From NCBI RefSeq assembly GCF_000377505.1, contig NZ_KB898196.1, forward strand, positions 1 through 64,000: a stretch of DNA of 64,000 bases, written 5' to 3'. Below are positions 43,219 through 52,378 of this stretch, one piece after another. The stretch comes from Paenibacillus massiliensis 2301065 = DSM 16942 (lineage in GTDB: Bacteria; Bacillota; Bacilli; Paenibacillales; Paenibacillaceae). The notes under the pieces are model-generated. The model worked only from the letters and a program-made list of their open reading frames with translations. It searched no databases and was not told the DNA's origin. A program made the position numbers and the translations under genes. Each line of letters begins with the position of its first letter. Position 1 is the first letter of the stretch.

Positions 43219-44113
43219 GCGATTCACCAACCTCCCGGATGAATATTTCGTTCAGCGTTGGTTCCTTAATCTCAAAATGCTCAATATTAGACTCTGCTAT
43301 CGCTTTATTCAGCACCAGCCTGGCGGCATCCTCATGTTCCATATGCAGCATCCAGCCGCGCTCCAGCTTCTCTACATGGCTAATGCCTGGTATTGATTCC
43401 AGCCCCTCAAGCTCTGTCGAGGTCACCAGACGCAGTCGCTCCCGCGGATAACTGGACTTAATCTCTCTGACACTGCCTTGTACGACTGTGTTTGATTTAT
43501 GCAAAATGGTAATGTTGCGGCAAAGCTCCTCCACATGCTCCATACGGTGTGTCGAGAACAGAATGGCAGCTCCTTCATCACGCAGCTCCTTCACGGTCTC
43601 CTTGAGCAGCTCCACATTCACGGGATCGAGTCCACTGAATGCCTCATCCAATACCAGAATAGATGGACGATGAACGACGGCAGCGATGAAGCCCATCTTC
43701 TGCTGATTCCCCTTGGACAGCTCCTCGATCCGCTTATCATAGTATTCAGGTACCGCGAAGCGATCCAGCCAATACCGCAGGCTCTGATCCGCATCCTTGG
43801 CAGACATGCCCCTTAGCCTGGCCAGGTAAGTGATCTGCTCACTTACTTTGACCTTCGGATACAGCCCCCGCTCCTCTGGAAGATAGCCCATACCATGCTG
43901 CATTTGCAGGCTGAACGGCTTGCCATGATACATAATGCTTCCTTCATCGGGATAGATCAGGCCAAGCACCATCCGCATCGTCGTCGTCTTGCCCGCACCA
44001 TTGCCTCCAAGCAGGCCATAGATCTCTCCTGCCTCCACCTGCAGACGAATGCCATTTACCGCCGTCTGTTCTCCATAGTGCTTCACCACATCCTGCAGCT
44101 CCAGTACGTTCAT
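43211..44113 (-). CDS. ABC transporter ATP-binding protein (NatA/YhaQ-like)
   Basis: A 300-residue ATPase with Walker A GGNGAGKTT, signature LSKGNQQKMGF, Walker B ILVLDEAFSGLDP and the switch His in LFSTHRMEHVEE. A C-terminal extension of about 80 residues is typical of NatA/DrrA-type subunits. It overlaps the permease gene downstream and starts 2 bases after the previous ATPase. The SD aaaggag is 9-10 bases before the ATG. Confidence 0.93.
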   Translation of the reverse strand: MNVLELQDVVKHYGEQTAVNGIRLQVEAGEIYGLLGGNGAGKTTTMRMVLGLIYPDEGSIMYHGKPFSLQMQHGMGYLPEERGLYPKVKVSEQITYLARLRGMSAKDADQSLRYWLDRFAVPEYYDKRIEELSKGNQQKMGFIAAVVHRPSILVLDEAFSGLDPVNVELLKETVKELRDEGAAILFSTHRMEHVEELCRNITILHKSNTVVQGSVREIKSSYPRERLRLVTSTELEGLESIPGISHVEKLERGWMLHMEHEDAARLVLNKAIAESNIEHFEIKEPTLNEIFIREVGESHE

Positions 44114-44115
44114 GC

Positions 44116-45030
44116 TCAGATCACTCCTTTATCCATAAGAATGTCTTCGGGCACCTGCCCATCCATCCAATACGTCATCAGCTCATCAAGCTCCAGTGCC
44201 CGGGAACGCAAAATGCGAATCCCTGCTTCCTCCAGCATCTCTGCTACGGCTGGCGCCTTCATCGTTACCACACGCTGCAGCATGCCTTCCTGCGTATGCT
44301 CCACGACGCCCGGCAGATCGCCAGCATCCTCCTTGCTTCCCTCGAACCAAATTTCCTTGCCTGTCTCCAGCAACCGATCTTTCTCGGCTACGCCAAGCAT
44401 TTGCCCTTTATCCATCAATGCCACATAATCCGCGAGGCGTCTGACCTCATCAATGATATGGCTGGATAAAATGATAGTGGTACGCTCATTGCGCATACAG
44501 TCCTTCAATTCATCAATCATGATCTTCCACGAGAACGGGTCCAGACCTGACGACGGCTCATCCAGTAGCAGCAGTCTAGGGTGCGGAGCGAGAGCAGCGG
44601 CGAGCTCGAATTTGCGACGCTCTCCCTTCGAGACCTTGGACAGTCTCTTGTCCCAAGGTGCCTGGAAGCGATCCATCAGCTCCTGGAACCGCAGTTCATC
44701 CCAGCCCGTATACCATTGGGCCCGAAAAGCAGCTGCCTGCCTTGCCGTCAATCGATCCTCATCCCGGGTGAAATGCTCAGGCATGTAACCGATCCACTGC
44801 CTTACATCAGCAGGAAGCTCATGCTCGTAGGATTGTCCGCACCAGTGAATCTCACCTGCATCCTGTCTGATTATCCGAGTCAACATGTGCAGCAGCGTGC
44901 TTTTACCAGAACCGTTATGCCCTACCAAAGCGAGAATATGCCCCAGTGGCAAGGAGAAGCTCAGCGGTCCGATTTCTGTCACGCCTCTTCGCTTGCGAAC
45001 ATTCTTCATCTCAATCATGGTCTTCTCCAT
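44116..45030 (-). CDS. ABC transporter ATP-binding protein (YtrB-like)
   Basis: A 304-residue ATPase: Walker A GHNGSGKST, signature VSKGERRKFELAAA, Walker B LLLLDEPSSGLDP, switch His in LSSHIIDE. A C-terminal regulatory segment follows. Order and pairing with a GntR regulator match YtrB of the B. subtilis ytrABCDEF operon, linked to cell-wall antibiotic response. Its SD aaaggag lies inside the end of the GntR gene, with a 4-base gap, so translation is coupled. Its membrane partner is probably the permease at 45481. Confidence 0.9.
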   Translation of the reverse strand: MEKTMIEMKNVRKRRGVTEIGPLSFSLPLGHILALVGHNGSGKSTLLHMLTRIIRQDAGEIHWCGQSYEHELPADVRQWIGYMPEHFTRDEDRLTARQAAAFRAQWYTGWDELRFQELMDRFQAPWDKRLSKVSKGERRKFELAAALAPHPRLLLLDEPSSGLDPFSWKIMIDELKDCMRNERTTIILSSHIIDEVRRLADYVALMDKGQMLGVAEKDRLLETGKEIWFEGSKEDAGDLPGVVEHTQEGMLQRVVTMKAPAVAEMLEEAGIRILRSRALELDELMTYWMDGQVPEDILMDKGVI

Positions 45031-45034
45031 TGTG

Positions 45035-45436
45035 TCATTTCTCCTTTACAGTCCCGTATTTCCTGCGCACAATATCATCGAATAGCTGCCTAAGCTCTTC
45101 CTCCTGGCACTGTACCGAGATGCCGATATCGACGGCCTGCTCCAGCGCAGTAGTTACCGCGTTCGTCTTGTAGCTGCTCTTGAGATCGTCGCCTACTCTG
45201 GCTACGAAGGTTCCCGTCCCTTGCCGGGTACGAAGCAGACCTTCCTGTTCAAGATCCTGATATACCCTCCGCACTGTAATTACACTGCAATTCAACGATG
45301 ATGCAAATTCGCGAATGGAAGGCAACAGCGTACCTTCATCAATCTGACCTGCAATAATCAAGGACCGTAATTGGTTCTTGATCTGGGCATATAACGGCTC
45401 TGTACTGTTCTCATCAATTTGCACCGGTATATTCAC
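45035..45436 (-). CDS. GntR family regulator (YtrA subfamily)
   Basis: A 133-residue repressor: an N-terminal winged helix-turn-helix (LYAQIKNQLRSLIIAGQIDE, then LPSIREFASSLNCSVITVRR) and a short helical C-terminus, which is the YtrA type with no large ligand domain. The start is GTG, with ggggagg about 7 bases upstream. It lies second in its own operon and probably represses the promoter at 46372-46400. Confidence 0.92.
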   Translation of the reverse strand: MNIPVQIDENSTEPLYAQIKNQLRSLIIAGQIDEGTLLPSIREFASSLNCSVITVRRVYQDLEQEGLLRTRQGTGTFVARVGDDLKSSYKTNAVTTALEQAVDIGISVQCQEEELRQLFDDIVRRKYGTVKEK

Positions 45437-45480
45437 CTATCTTCCTCCCCCCTGTTCCATGTCCATGCTCCCAATCCGCT

Positions 45481-46203
45481 TCAAGCCAGATCACGCCGAA
45501 GCAATGAACGAAGCGTCAGACGGGCGGAGGTCCACACGCTTGCAATAGCTCCAATTAGCAGCACCCACAGCAGAGGGGACGCCAATGTAAAGTCACGACT
45601 GATCCTGGTTACCCAACTCACGACACTGGAGCCCATCATGCTGACAACAATAACTAATATGACGATCGGTATCCCGGCAATCAACGAGTTCCAGAAGTAC
45701 TTCTTCCCGCTTGAGGTCATCTCCATGAAGATATAGATACAGTGCACGATGATTCCATAAGCGCCCCAGGTCAAGGCGAAGGTCAGGAAAAAAGCAATTG
45801 AGAAATTCGATTGCAAATCACCGGCGAGTACGAATAGACAACTAAAGTACACGAGACCATTCATCCCAAAGGCAACGAACATCTGCTGAATGCGACTCAT
45901 AACAACAATCCGTGATGGAATCGGCAGCGTTCGGTAGTAAGCCAGCATCGTCGTGTAGGAATCCTCCTGCAGATACATGAAGCTTCGCCGGTTGAACAGA
46001 AATCCGAGAAATGGAAGTAGAAACAGGATCAGAAAATCCATTATTGGACTTAGCGCAACGTCTTCTCCATTGAACTGTATAGCCATCACCATGGAGGTGG
46101 TAAAGCCCAGATACAACGAGAACAGGATCGACATCGGAATGGTCCAGCGCCCCATCGTCATTTCCCTTACCGTAATTAACCACGCTCGCTTCATATCCAT
46201 CAT
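45481..46203 (-). CDS. ABC-2 type membrane permease subunit
   Basis: A 240-residue protein with six predicted membrane helices. It has no ATPase motif. As the first gene of the ytrA-like operon, it is probably the membrane partner of the YtrB-like ATPase at 44116. The ATG at 46203 has aaagga 10 bases upstream. The substrate is unknown; related operons respond to cell-envelope stress. Confidence 0.75.
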   Translation of the reverse strand: MMDMKRAWLITVREMTMGRWTIPMSILFSLYLGFTTSMVMAIQFNGEDVALSPIMDFLILFLLPFLGFLFNRRSFMYLQEDSYTTMLAYYRTLPIPSRIVVMSRIQQMFVAFGMNGLVYFSCLFVLAGDLQSNFSIAFFLTFALTWGAYGIIVHCIYIFMEMTSSGKKYFWNSLIAGIPIVILVIVVSMMGSSVVSWVTRISRDFTLASPLLWVLLIGAIASVWTSARLTLRSLLRRDLA

Positions 46204-46353
46204 GCTATCTTCATCCTTTCTACGAGAAAAATCAGATTTACACCTTCCACCCGCAACAGATACTTGGCAATTGGGCTATTGATGTTAAGGTGTGGTAGTT
46301 ACTAGCATTACTTAAATGTTATTAGTGTGCTCACTGTGATTAGTGTGATTAGT

Positions 46354-46400
46354 GTGTATATCTTTATACACAGTATATAAACACCCACTCCCCAAGTCAA
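46354..46400 (-). promoter_or_regulatory. promoter and YtrA-type operator of the GntR/ABC operon
   Basis: Minus strand: TTGACT (46395-46400), 17 bases, TATACT (46372-46377), a strong sigma-A promoter. Directly downstream at the start point lies the palindrome GTGTATA-AAGA-TATACAC (46354-46371). Its position predicts repression by the GntR protein of the operon. Further downstream, attagtgtg-like units repeat three times. Confidence 0.75.
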
Positions 46401-46605
46401 CCCTTTTGTATGCCTAATCTCACACCACCAAGCCCTATGACCCTGAAAATTCCTATTCTAGCATGGTATCACAGCTACTCAAATTTCCTCCTAAATGCTT
46501 ATGCGCTTCATGACTTTCGTCGATAAAATGATTAACCCGTACAACCTTCATTACTGCATACGCTCTTTGTGCATGTTTATAAAATGATAAAAGGAGACCT
46601 TCACC

Positions 46606-48135
46606 ATGTTCCTCAAAAACGCAAGCTCCAAGCCATCACAGACAGCTACATCACTTCAGCAGATGCTTGACCAGGTGAAGCAATTGTCCGCTTCATTGGA
46701 TTCAGGTCAACTAGAGGCGCGCTTGTCCACGGATGAGGCTGCACCTGCTATTGCCCAAGAGCTAGCCCAGGAGATCAATCAGATCGTAGACAAGCTGACC
46801 GGCAGAGTTGAGACAAGTACGCAGGTGCTTGAGCTATACAGACATTCTGCCATTTCCGGGTTCTGTGAGATTACTGTTGTCGATGGTGATCCACTGCACC
46901 GGGACAATCGCGTTCTGCCTTCCCCAGAATTCGTAAGATTATTTCAGATGGATCATACCCATGATATGCCTAAATCTCTTCATTCGTGGACAGATGTATT
47001 CCATCAGGAAGACCAGCCGCTGATTCGTAATTCCCTCACACAGCACGCCGCTGAACGGAATCAGCAGCCACTAGAGCTGGAAGGCCGCGTACATACCAAA
47101 GGAGATCAGTACCGCTGGTATCGTACCATTTGCAAATTCCTGTATAACGAACAAGGAATCCCCTACACGCTATTATCACTAATCATCGACATTCATGAAC
47201 AGAAGGTAGAAGCCGATGAGCTGCAAGCTCTGATTACCAGATATGATCTCATCAACCGTGCCCTGGTGGAGGCTCCTTGGGATATGACTGTCGTAGCCGG
47301 CGATGTGGTCAACCCGAACAACGAGTTCTGGTGGTCACCTCAGTTCCGCAAGACGCTTGGCTTTCAGGATGAGAGCGACTTCCCCAACATCTTTAGCAGC
47401 TGGAGCAGTCGACTTCACCCCGAGGATGCCCAGCGGACAGTGGATGCTTTTGCAGCGCATATGAATGATTATTCGGGACGGACACCATACGATCTGGACT
47501 ATCGTCTGCAGCTCAAGAACGGAGAATACCGATGGTTCCATGCCGGCGGGGAGACCGTGCGTGATAGCAAAGGCGTGCCTCTGCGGGTAGCCGGTACGAT
47601 CCGGGATGTCACTCATGAGAAGAACAAGGAAGAAGTCGTACAGGCCATGACACTGAAGACCCAGCAGCTATTTGATGCCATTAACGAAATGATCCGGGGC
47701 ATCAACTCCATCACCGAACAGGCTCAAGATCTGGTCAATGCACAGGAGCAATCGGCGGAAGCCGCCTTGCAAGTGAAGAACAGTGCGGAAGAGACCAAGA
47801 ATATTACCGCCTTCATTCGCGAGATCGCCAGCCAGACGAATCTCCTCGGCTTGAACGCAGCCATTGAGGCTGCACGGGCAGGCGAGCTGGGATTAGGCTT
47901 TGGCGTCGTAGCCGGGGAAGTTCGGAAGCTGGCGGATCACAGCTCAGAGGCTACAGTGAATATTGAGGGTAGCATGCAGGACATGAAGAATTTGATCGAT
48001 CAAATTCTGGACCACATCGGCAAGATGTCCTTCCTCACTCAGAATCAGGCGGCACTGACACAGCAGGTCAATGCCTCCATGGATGAGATTAACCGGATGT
48101 CGCAGGAGTTGGTCAACTTTTCGCGTAATCTGTAG
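46606..48135 (+). CDS. soluble PAS-PAS methyl-accepting chemotaxis protein
   Basis: A 509-residue chemoreceptor without membrane segments. An N-terminal helical part (1-75) precedes two PAS/PAC units (about 90-205 and 215-340, each with the PAC pattern YRWYRT or YRWFHAGGETVRD), then a short MA signalling domain (about 360-505). The tip EAARAGELGLGFGVVAGEVR is conserved apart from small changes. It probably senses redox or a small cytoplasmic ligand, and signals to CheA. SD aaaaggag precedes the ATG. A terminator follows. Confidence 0.92.
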   Translation: MFLKNASSKPSQTATSLQQMLDQVKQLSASLDSGQLEARLSTDEAAPAIAQELAQEINQIVDKLTGRVETSTQVLELYRHSAISGFCEITVVDGDPLHRDNRVLPSPEFVRLFQMDHTHDMPKSLHSWTDVFHQEDQPLIRNSLTQHAAERNQQPLELEGRVHTKGDQYRWYRTICKFLYNEQGIPYTLLSLIIDIHEQKVEADELQALITRYDLINRALVEAPWDMTVVAGDVVNPNNEFWWSPQFRKTLGFQDESDFPNIFSSWSSRLHPEDAQRTVDAFAAHMNDYSGRTPYDLDYRLQLKNGEYRWFHAGGETVRDSKGVPLRVAGTIRDVTHEKNKEEVVQAMTLKTQQLFDAINEMIRGINSITEQAQDLVNAQEQSAEAALQVKNSAEETKNITAFIREIASQTNLLGLNAAIEAARAGELGLGFGVVAGEVRKLADHSSEATVNIEGSMQDMKNLIDQILDHIGKMSFLTQNQAALTQQVNASMDEINRMSQELVNFSRNL

Positions 48136-48149
48136 TCTATGGCAATACG

Positions 48150-48190
48150 AAGGCCTCTTCTCCTGTCATGCAGGAGTCAGAGGCCCTTTT
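48150..48190 (+). terminator. terminator of the soluble chemoreceptor gene
   Basis: Arms aggcctct-ctcctg / caggag-agaggccc, followed by tttt. Confidence 0.85.
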
Positions 48191-48325
48191 GAATGGAGCT
48201 ACCAATAGTATTTAGCCACCGGATCTGGAGACACGGATTACTAATTTTTCGCAAAATACCGAAGTGGAGAATGACCCTACTACTTATATGAGGGTACTAT
48301 AGTTCCTGGTGACTGCTGATCCGTA

Positions 48326-49075
48326 CTACTCACTGAGAATGAGCGGCCCCTCTTTCGTCACAGCAATCGTATGCTCATATTGAGCTCCCCAGCTTCCATC
48401 AGCTGAACTGATCGTCCAGCCATCGTCACCCCATAATACAGCACCACTAGAGCCGAGCATGAACACAGGCTCAATCGTGAACACCATACCCTCGCATAGC
48501 TTCATCCCTGTACCCGGCCGTCCGAAATGAAGCACCTCCGGCGGCTCATGCATCTGTCTGCCAATTCCATGTCCAACGAGGGATTTGACGATTCCCACTC
48601 TACCCTGCCTCGCCGTTTGCTCTACCTCATAGCCAATATCACCCAGCGTGAAGCCGATGTGCGCTTTCTGGATGCCTTTCATAAGTGCCTTATGTGTCGT
48701 GTGCAGCAGGCGGGCCACTGGCTTATTGACCGTCCCCACCTGATAAGTCCAGCCTCGGTCGGCTAGCCAACCGTCCTTGTTCACCACAATATCAATAGTT
48801 GCAATATCCCCTGGCTCAAGTGGCTTGCTGCTGGGAAAGCCATGACAGACAACATCATTCACCGAGGCGCATGTAGCGTAAGGGAAACCTTTATAACCCT
48901 TCTGCTCCGGGGTGGCTCCACTCCTGTATAGGAACTCCTCCACCCGATTGTCAATCTCTGCTGTTGTAATCCCAGGTACCATCCAGCGTGCAATCTGATC
49001 ATGGCATGCCGCCAGAATCCTCCCCGCCTCCCGCATATATCCGATCTCTTCCGGGGTACGTATGCGTATGGTCAT
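48326..49075 (-). CDS. map: type I methionine aminopeptidase
   Basis: A 249-residue enzyme that removes the initiator methionine from new proteins. All five metal ligands are in place: Asp in TIDIVV, Asp in LADRGW, His in VGHGIGRQ, Glu in FTIEPV and Glu in QYEHTIAV. It differs from a ribosomal-operon Map by standing alone, so it is probably a second copy. The ATG has a gaggga-type SD upstream. Confidence 0.95.
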   Translation of the reverse strand: MTIRIRTPEEIGYMREAGRILAACHDQIARWMVPGITTAEIDNRVEEFLYRSGATPEQKGYKGFPYATCASVNDVVCHGFPSSKPLEPGDIATIDIVVNKDGWLADRGWTYQVGTVNKPVARLLHTTHKALMKGIQKAHIGFTLGDIGYEVEQTARQGRVGIVKSLVGHGIGRQMHEPPEVLHFGRPGTGMKLCEGMVFTIEPVFMLGSSGAVLWGDDGWTISSADGSWGAQYEHTIAVTKEGPLILSE

Positions 49076-49445
49076 GAGCCCTCTCTCCCTCCCTATGTCT
49101 TGTTCACTCAGCTTTCTCTATCCTGACAATCGTCACGCCTATAGAGTCATACCTATTCCATTGTATGAAGCTGTATGCGAACTCGCGCATGATGTTCCTG
49201 TGAATGCCAGAGGAAGCAGGTGTTAGCAACGTCAAGAAGCCGCCCGAATTACAACAACACACATGCTGTACATGCTGCTGTAGTCGGACGGCTTATACCG
49301 TAATCTAGTAATCAAATATTACGTGTGTTTCTGACACCTAAACATACTGTTTCAGCTATTACACGGCTATTACACTATTCCAGAAGATACTCTTCCAGAG
49401 CACACTGTTCCAGACGAGCTATTGCTCCTTACCCCACAGAACGAC
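49076..49445. other. intergenic region with a long imperfect hairpin
   Basis: Nothing coding. At about 49233-49292, arms aagccgcccga / tcggacggctt enclose a second pairing acaacaac / gctgctgt, forming a long hairpin without a T run. It may end the transcript from the OsmC side. Nothing else is recognised. Confidence 0.4.
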
Positions 49446-49871
49446 TCAGGCAGGCTTCGGTGTATCGACTCCGTTCAAGACAAGGTGCATATGAATCTCT
49501 GCCTTCAGAGAGTCTGATACTGCGCAATACTTCTCTTTGCCCATCTCGATCGCCTTCCATACCCGATAATCCGGGATATCGCCATCGACATGGAACGTAA
49601 GATCAATCGCGGTGAAGCCTGTAGGGTTCTCTTCCTTACGCTTGCCTTCAGCTACAATATCAATGCGCTCTATGGATGGGAGAAAACGGTCCAGAATCAT
49701 CGTGATATCGATTCCCATGCATCCGCCGAGCCCTGCCAGCAGCAGTTCCATGGGTGTCATCCCTTTGCCATCTCCACCATATTTGGCTGTAGCATCCATG
49801 CCTACGCTATATCCTGACGGTCCTTCGGAGGTGAAGGCTCGTTTTCCTTCCCAGGTTGTTGTAACTTTCAT
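49446..49871 (-). CDS. OsmC/Ohr family peroxide-reducing protein
   Basis: A 141-residue OsmC-fold protein with two conserved cysteines, in LGGCMGIDI and KYCAVSDSL, which form the peroxidatic pair that reduces organic hydroperoxides. It closely resembles the YhfA/OsmC-like branch. The ATG at 49871 is preferred, with aagga 5 bases upstream; an ATG two codons earlier abuts the SD. It follows the amino-acid ABC operon by about 75 bases and may be co-transcribed. Confidence 0.9.
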   Translation of the reverse strand: MKVTTTWEGKRAFTSEGPSGYSVGMDATAKYGGDGKGMTPMELLLAGLGGCMGIDITMILDRFLPSIERIDIVAEGKRKEENPTGFTAIDLTFHVDGDIPDYRVWKAIEMGKEKYCAVSDSLKAEIHMHLVLNGVDTPKPA

Positions 49872-49945
49872 GTTCATCCTTCTTTCCGCTGTAAATTTGT
49901 TTACCTATATAGGTCGCTAATCGCTCCAATTGTCTATATATCGCA

Positions 49946-50692
49946 CTAAAACTCCGTAATCTGCCGCAAAAAACGCTTCGTCCGCTCTTCACGCGGAGCC
50001 TCGAAGAATGCCTGTGGTGCAGCCTCCTCCACGATGAATCCATCCGCCATGAAGATGACCTTGTCTGCGACCTCACGGGCGAACTTCATCTCATGAGAGA
50101 CGACGAGCATCGTCATCCCTTCACGGGCCAGCTCGCGCATGACACTGAGCACCTCACCTACCAGCTCCGGGTCCAGCGCTGATGTAGGCTCATCGAACAG
50201 CATCATGGCTGGCTCCATCGCGAGCGAACGGGCAATTGCGACACGCTGCTGTTGTCCTCCCGACAATCTGGAGGGATACGCATCCTGCTTGTCCTTCAGC
50301 CCTACTCGATCTAGCAGACGCTGGCCGATCGGAATGGCTTGATTGCGATCCATTTTTTTGACGGTGACAAGCCCCTCAATGACATTCCCCAGTGCAGTCA
50401 TGTGGGGGTACAGGTTGAATTGCTGGAACACCATGCCTGTCTGCTTGCGAATTTCACGGATTGCCTGCTGCTTCTGACGAACTGGAGCCGTTGCTGCTAC
50501 CTGGATGCCGTTCACCTCGAAGACTCCTCCGGATATTTCCTCCAAGCCATTAAGACATCGTAGCAGCGTACTCTTTCCTGACCCACTCGGCCCGAGCAGC
50601 ACAACAATCTCTCCGGCCTTCACATGCAGATCAATGCCCTTCAGAACCTCGTTATGTTGAAAATGCTTCGTTAAGCCTTTAGTTGTAATCAT
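49946..50692 (-). CDS. polar amino acid ABC transporter ATP-binding protein
   Basis: A 248-residue ATPase: Walker A GPSGSGKST, signature RLSGGQQQRVAIARSLA, Walker B MMLFDEPTSALDP, switch His in VVSHEMKFA. This is the GlnQ/TcyC type. It drives uptake through the permease upstream. The ATG at 50692 has ggag 9 bases upstream, better spaced than the GTG two codons before. It starts 37 bases after the permease gene. Confidence 0.95.
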   Translation of the reverse strand: MITTKGLTKHFQHNEVLKGIDLHVKAGEIVVLLGPSGSGKSTLLRCLNGLEEISGGVFEVNGIQVAATAPVRQKQQAIREIRKQTGMVFQQFNLYPHMTALGNVIEGLVTVKKMDRNQAIPIGQRLLDRVGLKDKQDAYPSRLSGGQQQRVAIARSLAMEPAMMLFDEPTSALDPELVGEVLSVMRELAREGMTMLVVSHEMKFAREVADKVIFMADGFIVEEAAPQAFFEAPREERTKRFLRQITEF

Positions 50693-50729
50693 ATGCACTC
50701 ACTCCATTGAATTTCAGTGGTCCTGCATC

Positions 50730-51377
50730 TCAATAAGCTCGCGCCAGTCTATGCTCCACACGCTCCAGCAGGAATGACAGCCCTGTGCTCATGAGCCAGT
50801 AGATGATGCCAATAGCGATATAATACGGCATGAATACGAACGTCTGCGATTGCAGTAGCTGAGCCTGACGTAGCAGCTCGCTGACGGTAATGACCGAGAC
50901 CAGTGAGGTCTCCTTCAGCATGCCGATGAAGGTGTTGCCCATCGGTGGAATCGCAATGCGAGCAGCTTGCGGAAGCACTACCCGACGCATCGCCTGTGAG
51001 GGAGTCATTCCCGTGGCGAGCGCCGCTTCCATCTGTCCGTTCGGCACAGACAGAATCGCTCCACGGAACGTCTCGGATAGATAAGCACCCGCATTCACGC
51101 TAAGTGCAATATAAGCTGCCGTCAGCGAGCCAAGCGTAACACCATAATCGACTAGACCGTAATAAATGATACAGATCTGCACCAGCAAAGGGGTACCGCG
51201 TATAATCGACACGTAGGCCCGCGCCAGCCAGCGAATGAAGCGATTGCCCTTCAGCCGTGCCACTGCTGTAACCAAACCGATCAACAGACCGAAGGTCATG
51301 GAAACGACCGTTAACAAGAGCGTATAATAGGCGCCTTCCAATAGGAATGGCAAGCCGTTCAATACCATTTGCAGCAT
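50730..51377 (-). CDS. polar amino acid ABC transporter permease
   Basis: A 215-residue His/Glu/Gln/Arg-type permease with about five helices and the EAA loop (EAALATGMTPSQAMRRVVLP) that contacts the ATPase. The N-terminal helix (GAYYTLLLTVVSMTFGLLIG) is typical. SD aaggag lies 8-9 bases before the ATG. It is the single permease of the operon, so it probably works as a homodimer. Confidence 0.95.
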   Translation of the reverse strand: MLQMVLNGLPFLLEGAYYTLLLTVVSMTFGLLIGLVTAVARLKGNRFIRWLARAYVSIIRGTPLLVQICIIYYGLVDYGVTLGSLTAAYIALSVNAGAYLSETFRGAILSVPNGQMEAALATGMTPSQAMRRVVLPQAARIAIPPMGNTFIGMLKETSLVSVITVSELLRQAQLLQSQTFVFMPYYIAIGIIYWLMSTGLSFLLERVEHRLARAY

Positions 51378-51437
51378 TTAAATTTCTCCTTCCCGAAGAC
51401 GATAGTCGGGATCTCCCGTATATTATCGTCACAGCAT

Positions 51438-51470
51438 GAGGCCATTCATGAACGATCCATGAACAGCCTC
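51438..51470 (-). other. intercistronic hairpin between binding-protein and permease genes
   Basis: Arms gaggc-cattcatg / catgaaca-gcctc (perfect 5-bp outer and 6-bp inner pairing). It sits in the 112-base gap. Such hairpins often protect the upstream mRNA, giving more binding protein than permease. Confidence 0.55.
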
Positions 51471-51489
51471 AGCAGCACACCATGTGTTG

Positions 51490-52365
51490 TTATTGGGCAG
51501 GCGGCGCCTCGCCGAACCATTTCTTGAAGATCGTCTCATACGTTCCATCACTCTTCATATCCGCAAGCGCCTTGTTGATCGCATCTCGCAGTTCAGGGTT
51601 CTCCTTGCGCAGCGCAATTCCTGCCTGATCTGATTTGATGGGCTCCCCAACCGCCTTAATCTTGAATCCGTTTTGATCTACAAGCGGCTTCAGCGCATAC
51701 AGGTTATTGATCGTGGCATCAATTCGGCCTACGTCAAGATCTTTAAGGGAGGTAATTACATCGTTATAGGTCTTGATTTCAAAAGGACCATACTTTGGCA
51801 ATACTTCATTGCGCAGGTAGGATTCATCGTTGGTGCCCAGTCCGACGCCGATCGTCTTTCCTTTGAAATCCTCCAGCTTGGTAATATCGTTATTGCTGCT
51901 GTTCACAATAATCTTGACGCTATTTGTGATATAGCCATCTGAGAAGTCAATCTGCTGCTTCCGCTCATCGGTGATCGTCACTTGACTGGCCACAACATCG
52001 AATTTGCTTGTCTGAAGGCTAGGAATTAGCCCGGAGAACTCCTGAGTTGTGAACTCGGCCTCTACACCCAGACGCTTTGCAACCTCCTTGGCAATATCAG
52101 GATCGAAGCCATCTACTTCATTCTGATTGTTCAGGAATGTGTAGGGTGGATAGGTTCCCATCGTTCCCACCTTCAGCACTCCAGCACTCTTGATGTTCTC
52201 CAGCAGATTCCCTCCAGCCGTCTCTGTACCTGGAGTCTCAGTGTTACCATTAGTGCCACTATTCGCTGCCGGGTTGTTGGTCGTGCTGCATGCACTCAGG
52301 ATCAATGTGAGTACCGCGAGTAATGTAATTGTCCATTGCCAGCTCTTGCGTGGGTTCGTCTTCAT
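51490..52365 (-). CDS. polar amino acid ABC transporter substrate-binding lipoprotein
   Basis: A 291-residue lipoprotein: signal peptide with lipobox LSAC, a Thr/Asn/Gly linker, then a type 2 periplasmic-binding fold (VLKVGTMGTYPPYTF, GFDPDIAKEVAKRLGV, QIDFSDGYI). It delivers a polar amino acid, perhaps cystine judging by the GTYPPYTF strand and the OsmC neighbour, though this is inference. The ATG at 52365 has ggag 9 bases upstream. It starts shortly after the TetR gene, with a 13-base gap. Confidence 0.92.
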   Translation of the reverse strand: MKTNPRKSWQWTITLLAVLTLILSACSTTNNPAANSGTNGNTETPGTETAGGNLLENIKSAGVLKVGTMGTYPPYTFLNNQNEVDGFDPDIAKEVAKRLGVEAEFTTQEFSGLIPSLQTSKFDVVASQVTITDERKQQIDFSDGYITNSVKIIVNSSNNDITKLEDFKGKTIGVGLGTNDESYLRNEVLPKYGPFEIKTYNDVITSLKDLDVGRIDATINNLYALKPLVDQNGFKIKAVGEPIKSDQAGIALRKENPELRDAINKALADMKSDGTYETIFKKWFGEAPPAQ

Positions 52366-52378
52366 CTTCATTCTCTCC

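Noticed and set aside
49325..49600. 91-codon plus-strand frame over the end of the OsmC gene
   Set aside because: Half of it is antisense to a well-conserved gene and the rest is low-complexity spacer.
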